Positions 42,304 to 51,458 of a stretch of DNA of 64,000 nucleotides are shown here, one piece after another (the first letter of the stretch is position 1; each line of letters opens with the position of its first letter). Location: the NCBI RefSeq assembly GCF_000382485.1, contig NZ_AORY01000014.1:1-64000 (forward strand), written 5' to 3'. The notes beneath the pieces are model-generated. The model was given only the letters and a program-made list of their open reading frames with translations, did no database searches and was not told the DNA's origin. The stretch comes from Sphingomonas sp. Mn802worker. GTDB lineage: Bacteria; Pseudomonadota; Alphaproteobacteria; Sphingomonadales; Sphingomonadaceae. The position numbers and the translations under genes were made by a program.

Positions 42304-42320
42304 TAAGCCGATCTGGCTTA
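42304..42320. repeat. Short hairpin next to the thiolase stop
   Basis: TAAGCC (42304-42309) and GGCTTA (42315-42320) form a 6-bp stem with a 5-base loop, 8 bp from the thiolase stop. It is the third stem-loop in this 115-bp stretch. Confidence 0.45.
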
Positions 42321-42328
42321 CGGTTCAA

Positions 42329-43507
42329 TTACAGCACTTCGAACAATCCGGCCGCGCCCATGCCGCCGCCGACGCACATCGTGACAACGACGTATTTCGC
42401 CCCACGACGCTTGCCCTCGATCAGCGCGTGGCCGGTCATGCGCGCGCCCGACATGCCGTAAGGGTGGCCGATCGAGATCGCGCCGCCGTTGACGTTCAAG
42501 AGCTCGTCGGGAATGCCCAGCTTGTCGCGGCAGTAGAGCACCTGCACCGCGAACGCCTCGTTCAGCTCCCACAGCCCGATGTCGTCCATCTTGAGGCCGT
42601 TGCGCTCAAGCAGCTTCGGGATCGCGAACACGGGACCGATCCCCATCTCGTCGGGCTCGGTGCCCGCCACTGCCATCCCGACATAGCGACCGAGCGGAGT
42701 CAGCCCCTTCTTGGCAGCGAGGCTTTCCTCCATCAGCACGCTGGCCGAGGCGCCGTCCGACAGCTGCGACGCATTGCCGGCGGTGATGTTGAGGTCGGGG
42801 CCGAGCACCGGCTTGAGCGATTTCAGCCCGTCCAGCGTCGTGTCGGCGCGGTTGCCCTCGTCCTTCGACAGCGTCACGTCCTTGTGCGAGACCTCCTTGG
42901 TCTCCTTGTCGGTCACCGCCATCGTCGCCGACACCGCCACGATCTCGTCGTCGAACTTGCCCGCAGCCTGCGCCGCCGCCGTGCGCATCTGCGACTGGTA
43001 GCCGTACTCGTCCTGCGCGTCGCGGCTGATGCCATAACGCTTGGCGACGATCTCGGCGGTCTGGAGCATCGGCATGTAGATGTCGCCGTGCATCGCCAGC
43101 AGCTCCTTGTCGGGCGCGACGCGCATCTGCGGAGTCTGAACGAGGCTGATCGACTCGACACCGCCGCCGATCGTCACGTCCATACCGTCGACGATGATCT
43201 GCTTCGCCGCGGTCGCGATCGCCATCAGGCCGCTCGCGCACTGGCGATCGACCGACATGCCCGATACGGTCGTCGGCAAGCCTGCGCGCAGCAGCGAGGT
43301 GCGCGCGATGTTGCCGGCCTGGTGACCCTGTTGCAGCGCGGAGCCGAGGATCACGTCATCGACCTCGCCGCCATCGATCTTGGCGCGCTCGACCGCGGCC
43401 TTGATCGCATGGCTCGCCAGCGTCGGCGAGGGCAGGTTGTTGAACGCGCCGCGGTAAGCGCGGCCAATCGGGGTACGGGCGGTGGAGACGATAACGGCGG
43501 AACGCAT
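42329..43507 (-). CDS. Acetyl-CoA acyltransferase (thiolase)
   Basis: This 392-residue thiolase cleaves or condenses acyl-CoA with acetyl-CoA. The nucleophile is Cys90 in DRQCASG, the His is in [17 protein letters not shown], and the acid/base Cys is in [11 protein letters not shown]. The long-chain degradative (3-ketoacyl-CoA) and acetyl-CoA acetyltransferase types cannot be separated with confidence. The upstream MaoC-type gene is on the same strand with a 40-bp gap, so hydration and cleavage of the same acyl chain are likely. Three hairpins follow the stop. Confidence 0.95.
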   Translation of the reverse strand: MRSAVIVSTARTPIGRAYRGAFNNLPSPTLASHAIKAAVERAKIDGGEVDDVILGSALQQGHQAGNIARTSLLRAGLPTTVSGMSVDRQCASGLMAIATAAKQIIVDGMDVTIGGGVESISLVQTPQMRVAPDKELLAMHGDIYMPMLQTAEIVAKRYGISRDAQDEYGYQSQMRTAAAQAAGKFDDEIVAVSATMAVTDKETKEVSHKDVTLSKDEGNRADTTLDGLKSLKPVLGPDLNITAGNASQLSDGASASVLMEESLAAKKGLTPLGRYVGMAVAGTEPDEMGIGPVFAIPKLLERNGLKMDDIGLWELNEAFAVQVLYCRDKLGIPDELLNVNGGAISIGHPYGMSGARMTGHALIEGKRRGAKYVVVTMCVGGGMGAAGLFEVL

Positions 43508-43547
43508 GGCGAGCCTTTCAGATGAAACAGGTTGGAGGAGTCGGCGG

Positions 43548-43997
43548 TCAGTTAAAGACCTGCGTGATCCATTCGGCGATCATCGCAGGCTTGTCCGAGC
43601 CCTCGATCTCGATCGTCGTCTCGGTGGTGTACTGATACTGGCCGGGGCGCTTTTCATCGAACTGGACGATCTTGGAGCGGCCACGCACGCGCGAGCCCGA
43701 GGGGACGGGCGCAAGGAAACGGACTTTGTTGCCGCCGTAATTGACGCCCATCTTCACGCCGTCGAGCTTCGGCGCGTTGGGCGTCTTCGCGGCGAGTTGC
43801 GGGAGCAGCGACAGAGTGAGGAAACCGTGCGCGATCGTGGTGCCAAACGGCGTCATCTTAGCCATTTCGGGGTTCACGTGGATGAACTGATGGTCGCCCG
43901 TCGCGTCGGCGAACTTGTTGATCATGTCCTGCGTCACCTCGATCCAGTCGGAAACGCTTTCCTGCCCGATGCTGGCCTTCATCTCGTCTGCGGTCAC
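43548..43997 (-). CDS. MaoC-family (R)-specific enoyl-CoA hydratase
   Basis: This is a single hot-dog-fold hydratase of about 149 residues. The catalytic Asp and His of the MaoC motif are in [18 protein letters not shown], and [11 protein letters not shown] follows. The family makes (R)-3-hydroxyacyl-CoA and can feed polyhydroxyalkanoate synthesis. Start GTG 43997 has AAGGGGAA 8 bp upstream; ATG 43982 (MKASIG) is an alternative. The open frame further up to 44219 overlaps the putA start. It forms a unit with the thiolase. Confidence 0.88.
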   Translation of the reverse strand: MTADEMKASIGQESVSDWIEVTQDMINKFADATGDHQFIHVNPEMAKMTPFGTTIAHGFLTLSLLPQLAAKTPNAPKLDGVKMGVNYGGNKVRFLAPVPSGSRVRGRSKIVQFDEKRPGQYQYTTETTIEIEGSDKPAMIAEWITQVFN

Positions 43998-44119
43998 GAC
44001 GAATTCCCCTTCACGGTACGACGCGCTAAAGCAGCGGCCGAGCGCCGCGCTGCACTGCGGCACTGCATAAGCGCGGGGTAGCCCATCCCGCAAGTGGTCC
44101 ACGAACCGGAAACCTGAAC

Positions 44120-47098
44120 ATGTCCTCTGCCGTAGCGTCAGCAACCCGCGAAACCATGCGTCGCCTGCACCGTGCGAGCGAACCGGATGTTCTAAAACCG
44201 CTGTTGCAGCGCGCCGCACTGACGCCTGATTCGCGCGAGCGCGTGATGGACACCGCCTCGGGGCTGCTCGCCGACCTGCGCGCGGCGCAATCGCGCGGCT
44301 GGGTGAACCAGTTCCTGCAGGAATATCGCTTGAATTCGTCCGAAGGCGTCGCGCTGCTGAGCCTCGCCGAGGCGTTTCTGCGCGTGCCTGACCCTGAAAC
44401 AGCCGACCTGCTCATCTCCGACAAGCTGGGCGAGGCGAACTGGCGTAGCCACGCCGGCCAGTCAAACAGCCGCCTGGTCAACACCGCGACCTGGGGACTG
44501 GTGGTCGGCCGCGCCTTGGTCGGTGAGGGCGAGGCTGGGCCATTGAAGCGCCTGCTGAGCCGCGCGGGCGAACCGTTCGTGCGCCAGGCGGTCGGTGCCG
44601 CGATGAAGATGATGGGCGAGATCTTCGTGATGGGGCGCACCATCGACGAGGCGATGCGCCGCATGAAGAAGCCCGACAATCGCGGCTTCACCGCCAGTTT
44701 CGACATGCTGGGCGAGGCGGCGCGCACGACCGCGGACGGCGAGCGTTACTTCAAGGCGTACGTCGATGCGATCGACGCAGTCGCGCGAGATTCCGCAGCC
44801 GGCCACTCGATCTCCGTCAAGCTGTCGGCGCTCCATCCGCGCTATGAAGTGGCGAAGTGGGGCGAGTGCGTGCCTGCGCTGACCGAGATGCTTGAGGCAC
44901 TGGCGGTGCAGGCGGCGGGCAAGGGCATCGCGCTGACCGTCGACGCGGAGGAGAGCGAGCGGCTCGACATGAGCCTCGACATCATCGGCAATGTCGCCGC
45001 CCTACCGTCGCTGAACGGCTGGGATGGCTTCGGCATGGCGGTGCAGGCGTACGGCAAGCGCCCACGCCCAGTCGTCGCCTGGGCGAACGAACTCGGCCGC
45101 GTGATGAACGTCCGGCTGGTCAAGGGCGCGTACTGGGACAGCGAGATCAAGCGCACGCAGGTCGAGGGCTTGGAGGATTATCCGCTCTTCACGCGCAAGG
45201 CGTCGACCGACGTCAGCTACCTGGCGGTCGCGCGCGACATGCTCGACGCGCCCAACATTCGCCCCGCGTTTGCCAGCCACAATGCGCTGACGGTCGCAAC
45301 CATCGTCGAATGGGCGGGCAACAGCCGCGATTTCGAGTTCCAGCGGCTCCACGGCATGGGCGACGGGCTGTACGAACGGCTGGTGCGCGACAACGGCTAT
45401 CACTGCCGCATCTACGCGCCCGTCGGCGGGCACCGTGACCTGCTTGCGTACCTCGTGCGCCGCCTGCTGGAGAATGGTGCGAATTCGAGCTTCGTCCACC
45501 AGCTCGCCGACGCGCGGCTGACCGAGGACGAGATCCTTGCCGATCCGGTCGCCAAGATCAGCGCGGTCGGCGGCGCGCGGCATCCCTCGATCCCGCTTCC
45601 GGTCGACCTGTTCCGCGCCGCCGATGGGCACCGCAACTCGATGGGCATCGACCTGGCTGAGCGTGACGTGCTGTCAAAGACCACGCGGGCCATGCGAGCT
45701 CCAGTGAACCTGTCGGTCGAAAGGGTGAGCGCGCAGGCGGTGAACGACGCCGTCACGCGCGCGCACGCCGCCTTCCCTGCGTGGCGCGCGACGCCGGTTG
45801 AGGCGCGTGCCGACTGCCTCGATCGCCTCGCTGCCCTGCTTGAGCGTCACCGCGACGAATTGATGGCGATCTGCGTTCAGGAAGCGAAGAAGTCGATCGC
45901 CGACTCGATCGGCGAGGTACGCGAGGCGGCCGACTTTTGCCGCTATTACGCGATGCAGGCGCGCGCCAAGATGCAGCCGATCGAGCTGCCCGGGCCGACC
46001 GGCGAGCGCAACATGCTGCATCTCGACGGGCGCGGCGTGTGGGCGACGATCGCGCCGTGGAACTTCCCGTTGGCGATCTTCCTGGGACAGACCGTCGCCG
46101 CGCTGGTCACGGGCAACACCGTCGTCGCCAAGCCTGCCCCGCAGACGCCCGCGATCGCGCGGCGCGCGGTTGCACTCGCGCACGAGGCGGGCGTGCCCGT
46201 CGACGCGCTGATCCTCGTGCCCGGCGGGCCGGAGGTCGGTGCCGCGCTGACCGCCGACGCGCGCGTGCAGGGTGTTGCCTTCACCGGATCGACCGCGACT
46301 GCCAAGAAGATCGCACGCAGTCTGCTGGATGACGACGCCCGCCCGATCGTCCCGCTGATCGCAGAAACCGGCGGGATCAACGCGATGATCGTCGACTCGA
46401 CCGCGTTGCCCGAGCAGGTGGTCGCTGACGTCGTCACCAGCGCGTTCCGCTCGGCCGGGCAGCGCTGCTCGGCGCTCCGCTTACTCTTGGTGCAGGAGGA
46501 TATCGCCGACGGGCTGATCGAGATGCTGTCGGGCGCGATGGACCTGCTGACGCTGGGTGATCCGTCCGATCCGGCGACTGATGTCGGTCCGGTGATCGAT
46601 CAGGATGCCTATGACCGGCTCATGGGCTACCGTGACAGCGCGCGCACGCAATGGGTCAAGACGATCAACGCACCCGCCGGGGGCCTGTTCGTGCCGCCGA
46701 CGCTGATCCGTTTGGGGTCGATCGAGGAACTGAATCGCGAATGGTTCGGGCCGATCCTGCATGTCGCCACCTGGAAGGCGGGCGAGTTGGAGCAAACGAT
46801 CGCGCGGGTGAACGCCAAGGGGTACGGCCTGACGATGGGGCTGCACAGCCGCATCGCGCGTGCGGCCGAAGTTACCGAGGGCCTGGCTGAAGTCGGCAAC
46901 CTTTACATCAACCGTTCGATGATCGGCGCGGTGGTCGGATCGCAGCCGTTCGGGGGTGAGGGGCTATCCGGCACCGGACCCAAGGCGGGTGGGCCGCACT
47001 ATCTGTATCGTTTCTGCGCCGAGCGCGCGGTGTCTGTCGATACTACCAGCGCGGGTGGAAACGCGACATTGCTCAGCCTCGACGAAGGCGGGATCTGA
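44120..47098 (+). CDS. putA: Bifunctional proline dehydrogenase / L-glutamate-gamma-semialdehyde dehydrogenase
   Basis: This 992-residue enzyme oxidises proline to glutamate in two channelled steps using FAD and NAD. The N-terminal PRODH barrel (residues about 100-430) shows FTASFDMLGEAARTTAD and RLVKGAYWDSEIKRTQ. The C-terminal aldehyde-dehydrogenase domain (about 520-960) contains GVWATIAPWNFPLAIFLGQ, the AFTGSTATAK motif, LIAETGG with its Glu, and Cys783 in SAGQRCSALR. It lacks the N-terminal ribbon-helix-helix DNA-binding domain of the E. coli protein, so it is not self-repressing. The membrane association used by FADH2 is expected. Confidence 0.96.
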   Translation: MSSAVASATRETMRRLHRASEPDVLKPLLQRAALTPDSRERVMDTASGLLADLRAAQSRGWVNQFLQEYRLNSSEGVALLSLAEAFLRVPDPETADLLISDKLGEANWRSHAGQSNSRLVNTATWGLVVGRALVGEGEAGPLKRLLSRAGEPFVRQAVGAAMKMMGEIFVMGRTIDEAMRRMKKPDNRGFTASFDMLGEAARTTADGERYFKAYVDAIDAVARDSAAGHSISVKLSALHPRYEVAKWGECVPALTEMLEALAVQAAGKGIALTVDAEESERLDMSLDIIGNVAALPSLNGWDGFGMAVQAYGKRPRPVVAWANELGRVMNVRLVKGAYWDSEIKRTQVEGLEDYPLFTRKASTDVSYLAVARDMLDAPNIRPAFASHNALTVATIVEWAGNSRDFEFQRLHGMGDGLYERLVRDNGYHCRIYAPVGGHRDLLAYLVRRLLENGANSSFVHQLADARLTEDEILADPVAKISAVGGARHPSIPLPVDLFRAADGHRNSMGIDLAERDVLSKTTRAMRAPVNLSVERVSAQAVNDAVTRAHAAFPAWRATPVEARADCLDRLAALLERHRDELMAICVQEAKKSIADSIGEVREAADFCRYYAMQARAKMQPIELPGPTGERNMLHLDGRGVWATIAPWNFPLAIFLGQTVAALVTGNTVVAKPAPQTPAIARRAVALAHEAGVPVDALILVPGGPEVGAALTADARVQGVAFTGSTATAKKIARSLLDDDARPIVPLIAETGGINAMIVDSTALPEQVVADVVTSAFRSAGQRCSALRLLLVQEDIADGLIEMLSGAMDLLTLGDPSDPATDVGPVIDQDAYDRLMGYRDSARTQWVKTINAPAGGLFVPPTLIRLGSIEELNREWFGPILHVATWKAGELEQTIARVNAKGYGLTMGLHSRIARAAEVTEGLAEVGNLYINRSMIGAVVGSQPFGGEGLSGTGPKAGGPHYLYRFCAERAVSVDTTSAGGNATLLSLDEGGI

Positions 47099-47110
47099 GC
47101 GGATATGAAA

Positions 47111-47137
47111 ACGGCCGGGCACTGAATGCCCGGCCGT
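47111..47137. terminator. Strong terminator after putA
   Basis: A perfect 11-bp stem, ACGGCCGGGCA (47111-47121) with TGCCCGGCCGT (47127-47137), has the loop ctgaa and is followed by CGTTGCTCTG. It starts 13 bp after the putA stop and lies 24 bp from the opposite gene's stop. Confidence 0.75.
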
Positions 47138-47160
47138 CGTTGCTCTGATTGGTCAGCCTA

Positions 47161-47541
47161 TCAGCGGCACTTGACGTTGCCGCGATCGATCGAGCGGCCG
47201 AGCAGTGCGCCCGCGCCACCGCCCGCCAGCGTGCCGAGCGTACCGCCGCCGACGAGATTGCCGAGCAAGGCGCCACCGACGCCGCCGACGACCAGCCCGG
47301 TCGTGCCGTCGTTGCGCTTGCAATAGGCGCGACCGTCCTGCCCGCGGTAGATGCGGTCATTGCGGCCGAGCCGTCGATCGTCGCCGCGACGCTCACGATA
47401 GCTGTCGCGCGGGTTCCAGTTCCGATCGCCATCGCGCCAGTTATAGTCACGGTCGCCACGCTGCGCGGCTGCAGGGGCGATCGCCATCGGGGCAGTCATC
47501 GACGCGATTGCGGCGAGCGAGAAGAGGGCATTGCGGATCAT
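47161..47541 (-). CDS. Glycine-zipper 2TM outer-membrane-associated protein
   Basis: This exported protein of about 126 residues has a signal peptide (MIRNALFSLAAIASMTAPMA, ending near AAAQ). A charged middle part rich in Arg, Asp and Asn follows (RDYNWRDGDRNWNPRDSY, then GDDRRLGRNDRIYRGQDGRA). The C-terminus is a glycine zipper (GLVVGGVGGALLGNLVGG, then GAGALLG) as in SlyB/17-kDa antigen proteins, which insert into the outer membrane. The start at 47541 has AAAGGAG 7 bp upstream. Function unknown; envelope stability is usual. Confidence 0.85.
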   Translation of the reverse strand: MIRNALFSLAAIASMTAPMAIAPAAAQRGDRDYNWRDGDRNWNPRDSYRERRGDDRRLGRNDRIYRGQDGRAYCKRNDGTTGLVVGGVGGALLGNLVGGGTLGTLAGGGAGALLGRSIDRGNVKCR

Positions 47542-47654
47542 CGGCATTCTCCTTTGCATCCTCAACGTCGCAAGGGCGTGCGGAGTTCATTGCCGCCAAA
47601 TGTCTTGTCGAACGGCCGCAACGGGTTATCTAGCGCCTCGCTGCGGAGACAAAC

Positions 47655-48176
47655 ATGGATCAGATAAACGACCGTGAGCGCGCTCGGCTGAACAGCCTAT
47701 TGCGGCTCGATGTCATCAACCAGCCGCCGAATGCGATGCTCAACGAACTGGCGGAGGTGGCGGCGCTGGCGCTCGACTGCCCAATCGGGATCGTTAGCTT
47801 GGTCGCCAAGGACCAGATTTGGCTCAAGGCATCCCCCGGGATCGATGGCCTCGACCAGCTCGCGCGCGACGAGGGGCTGTGCGGATCGGCGGTGCGGCAG
47901 GATGATCCCTGGGTGGTGGAGAATGCCGCGATCGACGTGCGCACGCTCGCCAATCCGCTGGTGGCAGGAGATTTCGGTCTGCGTTTCTACGCCGGCGTGC
48001 CGCTGAAGGGCTCGGACGGACATAACCTCGGCATGCTTGCCGCGATCGACGCGAAACCACGCCCGATCAGCGAGCGCGAGCTGACGATCCTGAAGAAACT
48101 GGGCGAGGTGGTCGTGCACCTGCTTGAGACGCGGCTGGAGGAGCGGTTGCTCGACGCGGTCACATCGGACGCGTGA
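47655..48176 (+). CDS. GAF-domain protein
   Basis: This 173-residue cytosolic protein is made of a single GAF domain. It shows LDCPIGIVSLVAKDQIWLKA, CGSAVRQDDPWVVENA and FYAGVPLKGSDGHNLGMLAAID, typical of stand-alone GAF proteins that bind small ligands. Helices at both ends (ERARLNSLLRLDVINQPP and TILKKLGEVVVHLLETRLEE) could mediate dimer formation. No output domain is present, so it is a sensor partner or ligand-binding module. Its 3' end overlaps by 17 bp with the opposite hypothetical gene. Confidence 0.82.
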   Translation: MDQINDRERARLNSLLRLDVINQPPNAMLNELAEVAALALDCPIGIVSLVAKDQIWLKASPGIDGLDQLARDEGLCGSAVRQDDPWVVENAAIDVRTLANPLVAGDFGLRFYAGVPLKGSDGHNLGMLAAIDAKPRPISERELTILKKLGEVVVHLLETRLEERLLDAVTSDA

Positions 48177-48453
48177 CGTTATCGAGGACGCTCCAGCCCT
48201 TGTGCGTCAGCATGGCGCCGCGCGCGATCGGCGTGTCGGCGGTGCCGATCAGCAGCGCCTCCATCGCGATCAATCCTTCGTCGACCAGCCCGCGCACCGC
48301 GGCGACGAACAGCCGGTCGTCATCGCCGCCGATCACGCCGAGCGCGTGAGGATCGAGGTCGGTCGCGACCGGCCATGCGGCGTGAAGCACGTGTAGCACG
48401 GCTGCGGTGATCGCCGTCTGGCGAAGCGTGTCGTGTAGCGGCGCGCTGATCAT
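48160..48453 (-). CDS. Small hypothetical protein
   Basis: A 97-residue protein that I do not recognise. It is helical and rich in Ala, Leu and Val, with no signal peptide or clear membrane helix. The C-terminus has a conserved-looking motif RGAMLTHKGWSVLDN. It overlaps the end of the GAF gene by 17 bp on the opposite strand, and 88 bp separate it from the mechanosensitive channel gene. Confidence 0.6.
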   Translation of the reverse strand: MISAPLHDTLRQTAITAAVLHVLHAAWPVATDLDPHALGVIGGDDDRLFVAAVRGLVDEGLIAMEALLIGTADTPIARGAMLTHKGWSVLDNVTRPM

Positions 48454-48541
48454 GTCGCCCCGTCTTAGCGGGCGAATTTGTTACAAAGAAGTGCACGAGC
48501 GCAACGGTTCACCGCAACATGCCGTAACGTAAGGCGCGCGA

Positions 48542-49723
48542 TCAGCTCTCCGCTGCTTGTCGCCGCGCGGGGCCGTCGGGTGCCGGATCGACCAGCCGTC
48601 CGTCGGCTGCGGCGGTGTAGTTCACCTGCGTTGGATAGGCGATCACCAGCCCTTCGTCGTTGCAGCGCCGCACGATCGCGACGCCGACACGGTGTCGGCC
48701 GTCATACGCCTCCATGAAATCGGCCGAGGGACTGTCGAAGCGTAGGTCGAAGTCGAGGCTCGACGCGCCGAACTGGAAGAAGCCGCAACGGACGAACGTC
48801 ATCCCGCACGCCTCGATCTCCTCCCGCATCATCTGTGGGAAGCGGTCGAGCAGGTCGGGATCGGTTTCATAGGCAAGCCCGATCGTGAAGGTCGAGCGGC
48901 GGCGCTCGCGCACTGTGTTGTTCTGAATTTCCTTGTCGAGCAGGTTCTTGTTGCTGATGACGCGCAACTCGCCGTCGATGCCGCGGATGCGCGTCGACTT
49001 GAGCCCGATCTCCTCCACATTGCCGCTGGTTTTGTCATAGGTCACGGCGTCGCCGCGGCGGAACGGCCGGTCGAAGATGATCGCCAGCGCGGCGAACAGA
49101 TCGGCGAAAATGCCCTGCGCGGCCAGACCGATCGCGATGCCGCCGACGCCGAGCCCCGCGACCAGCCCGGTCACGTTGACGCCGAGATTGTCGAGCACGA
49201 CGACGAGCGCGACCGCGAAGACGCTGAAGCTGACCAGCAACCGTATCAGCCCCATCGCGCTGCCCAGCGCCTCGCCGCCGATATGCTCTCCGCGGGTGCG
49301 ATGCTCGATCGCGCCAAGGATGATCTCGCGCGCCCAGATCGCGGCCTGGAACACCGCGGCGATCGTGAACAGGAAGGTGACGGTGCTCGTGACATCCGCG
49401 GGCGCGCCTGCGTAGCCCACCACCAGCTTGGCCGACAGCATGACGATGAAGAAGCCGTGCGTCCGCTCGACCGCGCGGCCGAACACCGCCGACCAGCCCT
49501 TGCCTGTCTTGCTGCGCGCGACGATTCGGGGGCCGAGGCCGCGCAACCAGAACAACGCCGTGGCGATCGCCACGCCCGCACCGATGCCGATCAGGATCTT
49601 GAGCCAGTGGGTCTGTAGCCACAGCGCGCTCGAATTGAACAGGCTCTCAGCCTGATCCTGTACGCGTCCGGTATCGATGTGCGGTTTTGTAGCGGCGGCG
49701 GCGGTGTTGTTGGTGGTCGTCAT
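48542..49723 (-). CDS. MscS-family mechanosensitive channel
   Basis: This is an inner-membrane channel of 393 residues, with five hydrophobic segments before the pore. The pore helix is GLVAGLGVGGIAIGLAAQGIFADLF, the classical MscS glycine/alanine-packed TM3. The cytoplasmic beta domain (FRRGDAVTYDKTSGNVEEIGLKSTRI) and the alpha/beta cage follow. It releases solutes on osmotic downshift. The C-terminus is extended and polar. It is followed downstream by the small hypothetical gene; no operon partner is evident. Confidence 0.93.
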   Translation of the reverse strand: MTTTNNTAAAATKPHIDTGRVQDQAESLFNSSALWLQTHWLKILIGIGAGVAIATALFWLRGLGPRIVARSKTGKGWSAVFGRAVERTHGFFIVMLSAKLVVGYAGAPADVTSTVTFLFTIAAVFQAAIWAREIILGAIEHRTRGEHIGGEALGSAMGLIRLLVSFSVFAVALVVVLDNLGVNVTGLVAGLGVGGIAIGLAAQGIFADLFAALAIIFDRPFRRGDAVTYDKTSGNVEEIGLKSTRIRGIDGELRVISNKNLLDKEIQNNTVRERRRSTFTIGLAYETDPDLLDRFPQMMREEIEACGMTFVRCGFFQFGASSLDFDLRFDSPSADFMEAYDGRHRVGVAIVRRCNDEGLVIAYPTQVNYTAAADGRLVDPAPDGPARRQAAES

Positions 49724-49745
49724 GCTGTCCGATCGTCGAGCGGCG

Positions 49746-50768
49746 TTACGCCGCCTTGGCCGTTTCGTTGTGGTCCGCGCTCAGGAACGCGATCAACCCG
49801 CGCTCGGCGCGGCTGAGATATGGCGTCGAGCGCGGCAGTTTCAGTTCGGCGCGAAATGCGGTTTGCGCAGCCTTGCTCTTCCCGATCTCGATCAGTTCGG
49901 GGTGCACGTAGGATTTGCGCGCGATCGCCGGCGTGTTGCCCAGCCGCTCCACGACCGGCTCCAGCATCGTTTTCAGGCTGATCGGCTCGGGCGCCTGTGC
50001 AAGCGCCTCGAACGCGACGACGCTCGCGCCCCAGGTGCGAAAATGCTTGGCGCTGAAATCTTCGCCCATCGCTTCCTTGATGTAGGCGTTCACATCGGAC
50101 GAGGTGATCGGGCGCGGCTCCCCTTCGGCGTCGACGTACTGGAACAGGTGCTGCCCAGGCAGATCCTGACATCGCTTCACGAATTGCGCGAGGCTGCGGT
50201 CGGTGATCGTCAGCATCCGCTCCTTGCCCGATTTCGCGCGATACTTGAGCCGGAGCGTCTTGCCCGCGATCTTCGCATGGCGATCACGCAGCGTGGTCAG
50301 CCCGAAACTCTTGTTCGTCTTGGCGTAAGTCTCATTACCGATCCGCAGATTGTGCGTGTCGAGCAGCTTGACGACTGCGGCGAGCGTGCGGTCCTTGTCG
50401 TGGCGACGATGCGCCAAGTCTTCTTCGACCTGCCGGCGCAATTTTGGAAGCGCCAGCCCGAAGCTGACGCACTTCGAATATTTCGCCGCCTCCTGCGCGG
50501 CGCGGAACTCGGTGTGGTAGCGGTATTGTTTGCGACCCTTCTCGTCCCAGCCGACCGCCTGCACATGGCCGAACGGATCAAGGCAGAACCACGCATCGGT
50601 GTAGGCCGGGGGAAGACCGATCGCATTCAGCCGGTCAATCTCGTCGCGATCGGTGACGCGCTCGCCGTCAGGCGTCCAGTAGCTCCACTTGCCCGCACGT
50701 GTCTTCTTGCGGGTGATGCCGGGTTCGCTGTCGTCACAGTAGTTGATCGTCGCCGTCACGCTGCGCAT
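49746..50768 (-). CDS. DNA topoisomerase IB
   Basis: This small (340-residue) type IB topoisomerase of the poxvirus group relaxes supercoils through a 3'-phosphotyrosine link. The catalytic Tyr287 is in ARKSYVHPEL, Arg142 is in LRIGNETY, Lys175/Lys182 lie in the region around LKYRAKSGKERML, and Arg244 in KHFRTWG completes the pentad. The N-terminal 100 residues form the DNA clamp domain. Many GC-rich soil bacteria carry this enzyme in addition to TopA and gyrase. The start at 50768 is chosen; a GTG at 50804 would add 12 residues. It is divergent from pfpI. Confidence 0.94.
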   Translation of the reverse strand: MRSVTATINYCDDSEPGITRKKTRAGKWSYWTPDGERVTDRDEIDRLNAIGLPPAYTDAWFCLDPFGHVQAVGWDEKGRKQYRYHTEFRAAQEAAKYSKCVSFGLALPKLRRQVEEDLAHRRHDKDRTLAAVVKLLDTHNLRIGNETYAKTNKSFGLTTLRDRHAKIAGKTLRLKYRAKSGKERMLTITDRSLAQFVKRCQDLPGQHLFQYVDAEGEPRPITSSDVNAYIKEAMGEDFSAKHFRTWGASVVAFEALAQAPEPISLKTMLEPVVERLGNTPAIARKSYVHPELIEIGKSKAAQTAFRAELKLPRSTPYLSRAERGLIAFLSADHNETAKAA

Positions 50769-50814
50769 CGCCTCCTCATCTGCAAGCAAATGCGTGCAAG
50801 GCACCTTCGTTCCC

Positions 50815-50840
50815 GGAACGAGGATGCGGGCGCGGGGGTT
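50815..50840 (+). promoter_or_regulatory. Possible EcfG-type promoter for the PfpI gene
   Basis: GGAAC (50815-50819), a 17-bp spacer and GGTT (50837-50840) resemble the general-stress EcfG consensus GGAAC-N16/17-CGTT. The -10 element is 34 bp upstream of the PfpI start, and a TTCGTTCCCGGAACGA palindrome surrounds the -35. Confidence 0.45.
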
Positions 50841-50873
50841 CAGGCAGACCCTTTCCGACGGAGTTCCCCCGAC

Positions 50874-51434
50874 ATGGCCGACCTATCCAATATGCGCGTG
50901 CTGATGCTCGCCACCGACGGGTTCGAGGAAGCCGAGCTGTTCGACCCTCGCCAGGCGCTGCTCGATGCGGGTGTCACGGTGACGCTCGCCTCGATCAAGA
51001 CCGATCCGATCCAGGGCGTCGTCAACGATGACCAGAAGGGCAAGTCGATCACCCCCGATCTGACGCTCGACGCGGTCGACACGCAGGAGTTCGACGCGCT
51101 GGTACTGCCAGGCGGTGTCGGCAATCCCGACAAGATGCGCTTGCAGGAGCGCGCGCTCGAGATCGTCGAGGAGTTCATGGATGACGATAAGATCGTTGCC
51201 GCGATCTGCCACGCGCCGTGGCTGCTGGTCGAGGCCGATGTGGTCGACGGGCGTCAGGTGACCAGCTGGCCGTCGGTCCGCACCGACCTGGAGAATGCGG
51301 GCGCTGACGTCGTCGACGAGCAGGTGGTGGTCGACGACAATCTCATCACCAGCCGCAAGCCCGACGACATCCCCGCGTTCAACAAGGCGATCATCGAGGC
51401 GCTGACACAGGTCGCCGCGAACGCCGACGACTGA
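50874..51434 (+). CDS. DJ-1/PfpI family protein
   Basis: This is a class-I glutamine-amidotransferase-like protein of 186 residues. The nucleophile is the Cys in AICHAPWLL, and the acid Glu is in TDGFEEAELFDPRQAL. Known members are glyoxalase III, deglycase-like enzymes or intracellular peptidases; the HAPWLL pattern fits the PfpI/YraA group linked to stress. Start ATG 50874 gives the family's usual MADLSNMRVLML; the frame stays open far upstream only because of GC-rich composition. The possible EcfG promoter suggests general stress control. Confidence 0.93.
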   Translation: MADLSNMRVLMLATDGFEEAELFDPRQALLDAGVTVTLASIKTDPIQGVVNDDQKGKSITPDLTLDAVDTQEFDALVLPGGVGNPDKMRLQERALEIVEEFMDDDKIVAAICHAPWLLVEADVVDGRQVTSWPSVRTDLENAGADVVDEQVVVDDNLITSRKPDDIPAFNKAIIEALTQVAANADD

Positions 51435-51458
51435 AGCGTGCTGCCCCGGCCGGGTGAT

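Noticed and set aside
42319-42333. GGTTCAATTAC resembling a tRNA T-loop
   Set aside because: It is the reverse strand of the thiolase stop region with no paired stem, and the upstream sequence forms the TAAGCC hairpin instead.
49677-50873. N-terminal extension of the PfpI frame by about 400 codons
   Set aside because: The extension is the shadow of topoisomerase IB and the MscS start; the family's start is at 50874.
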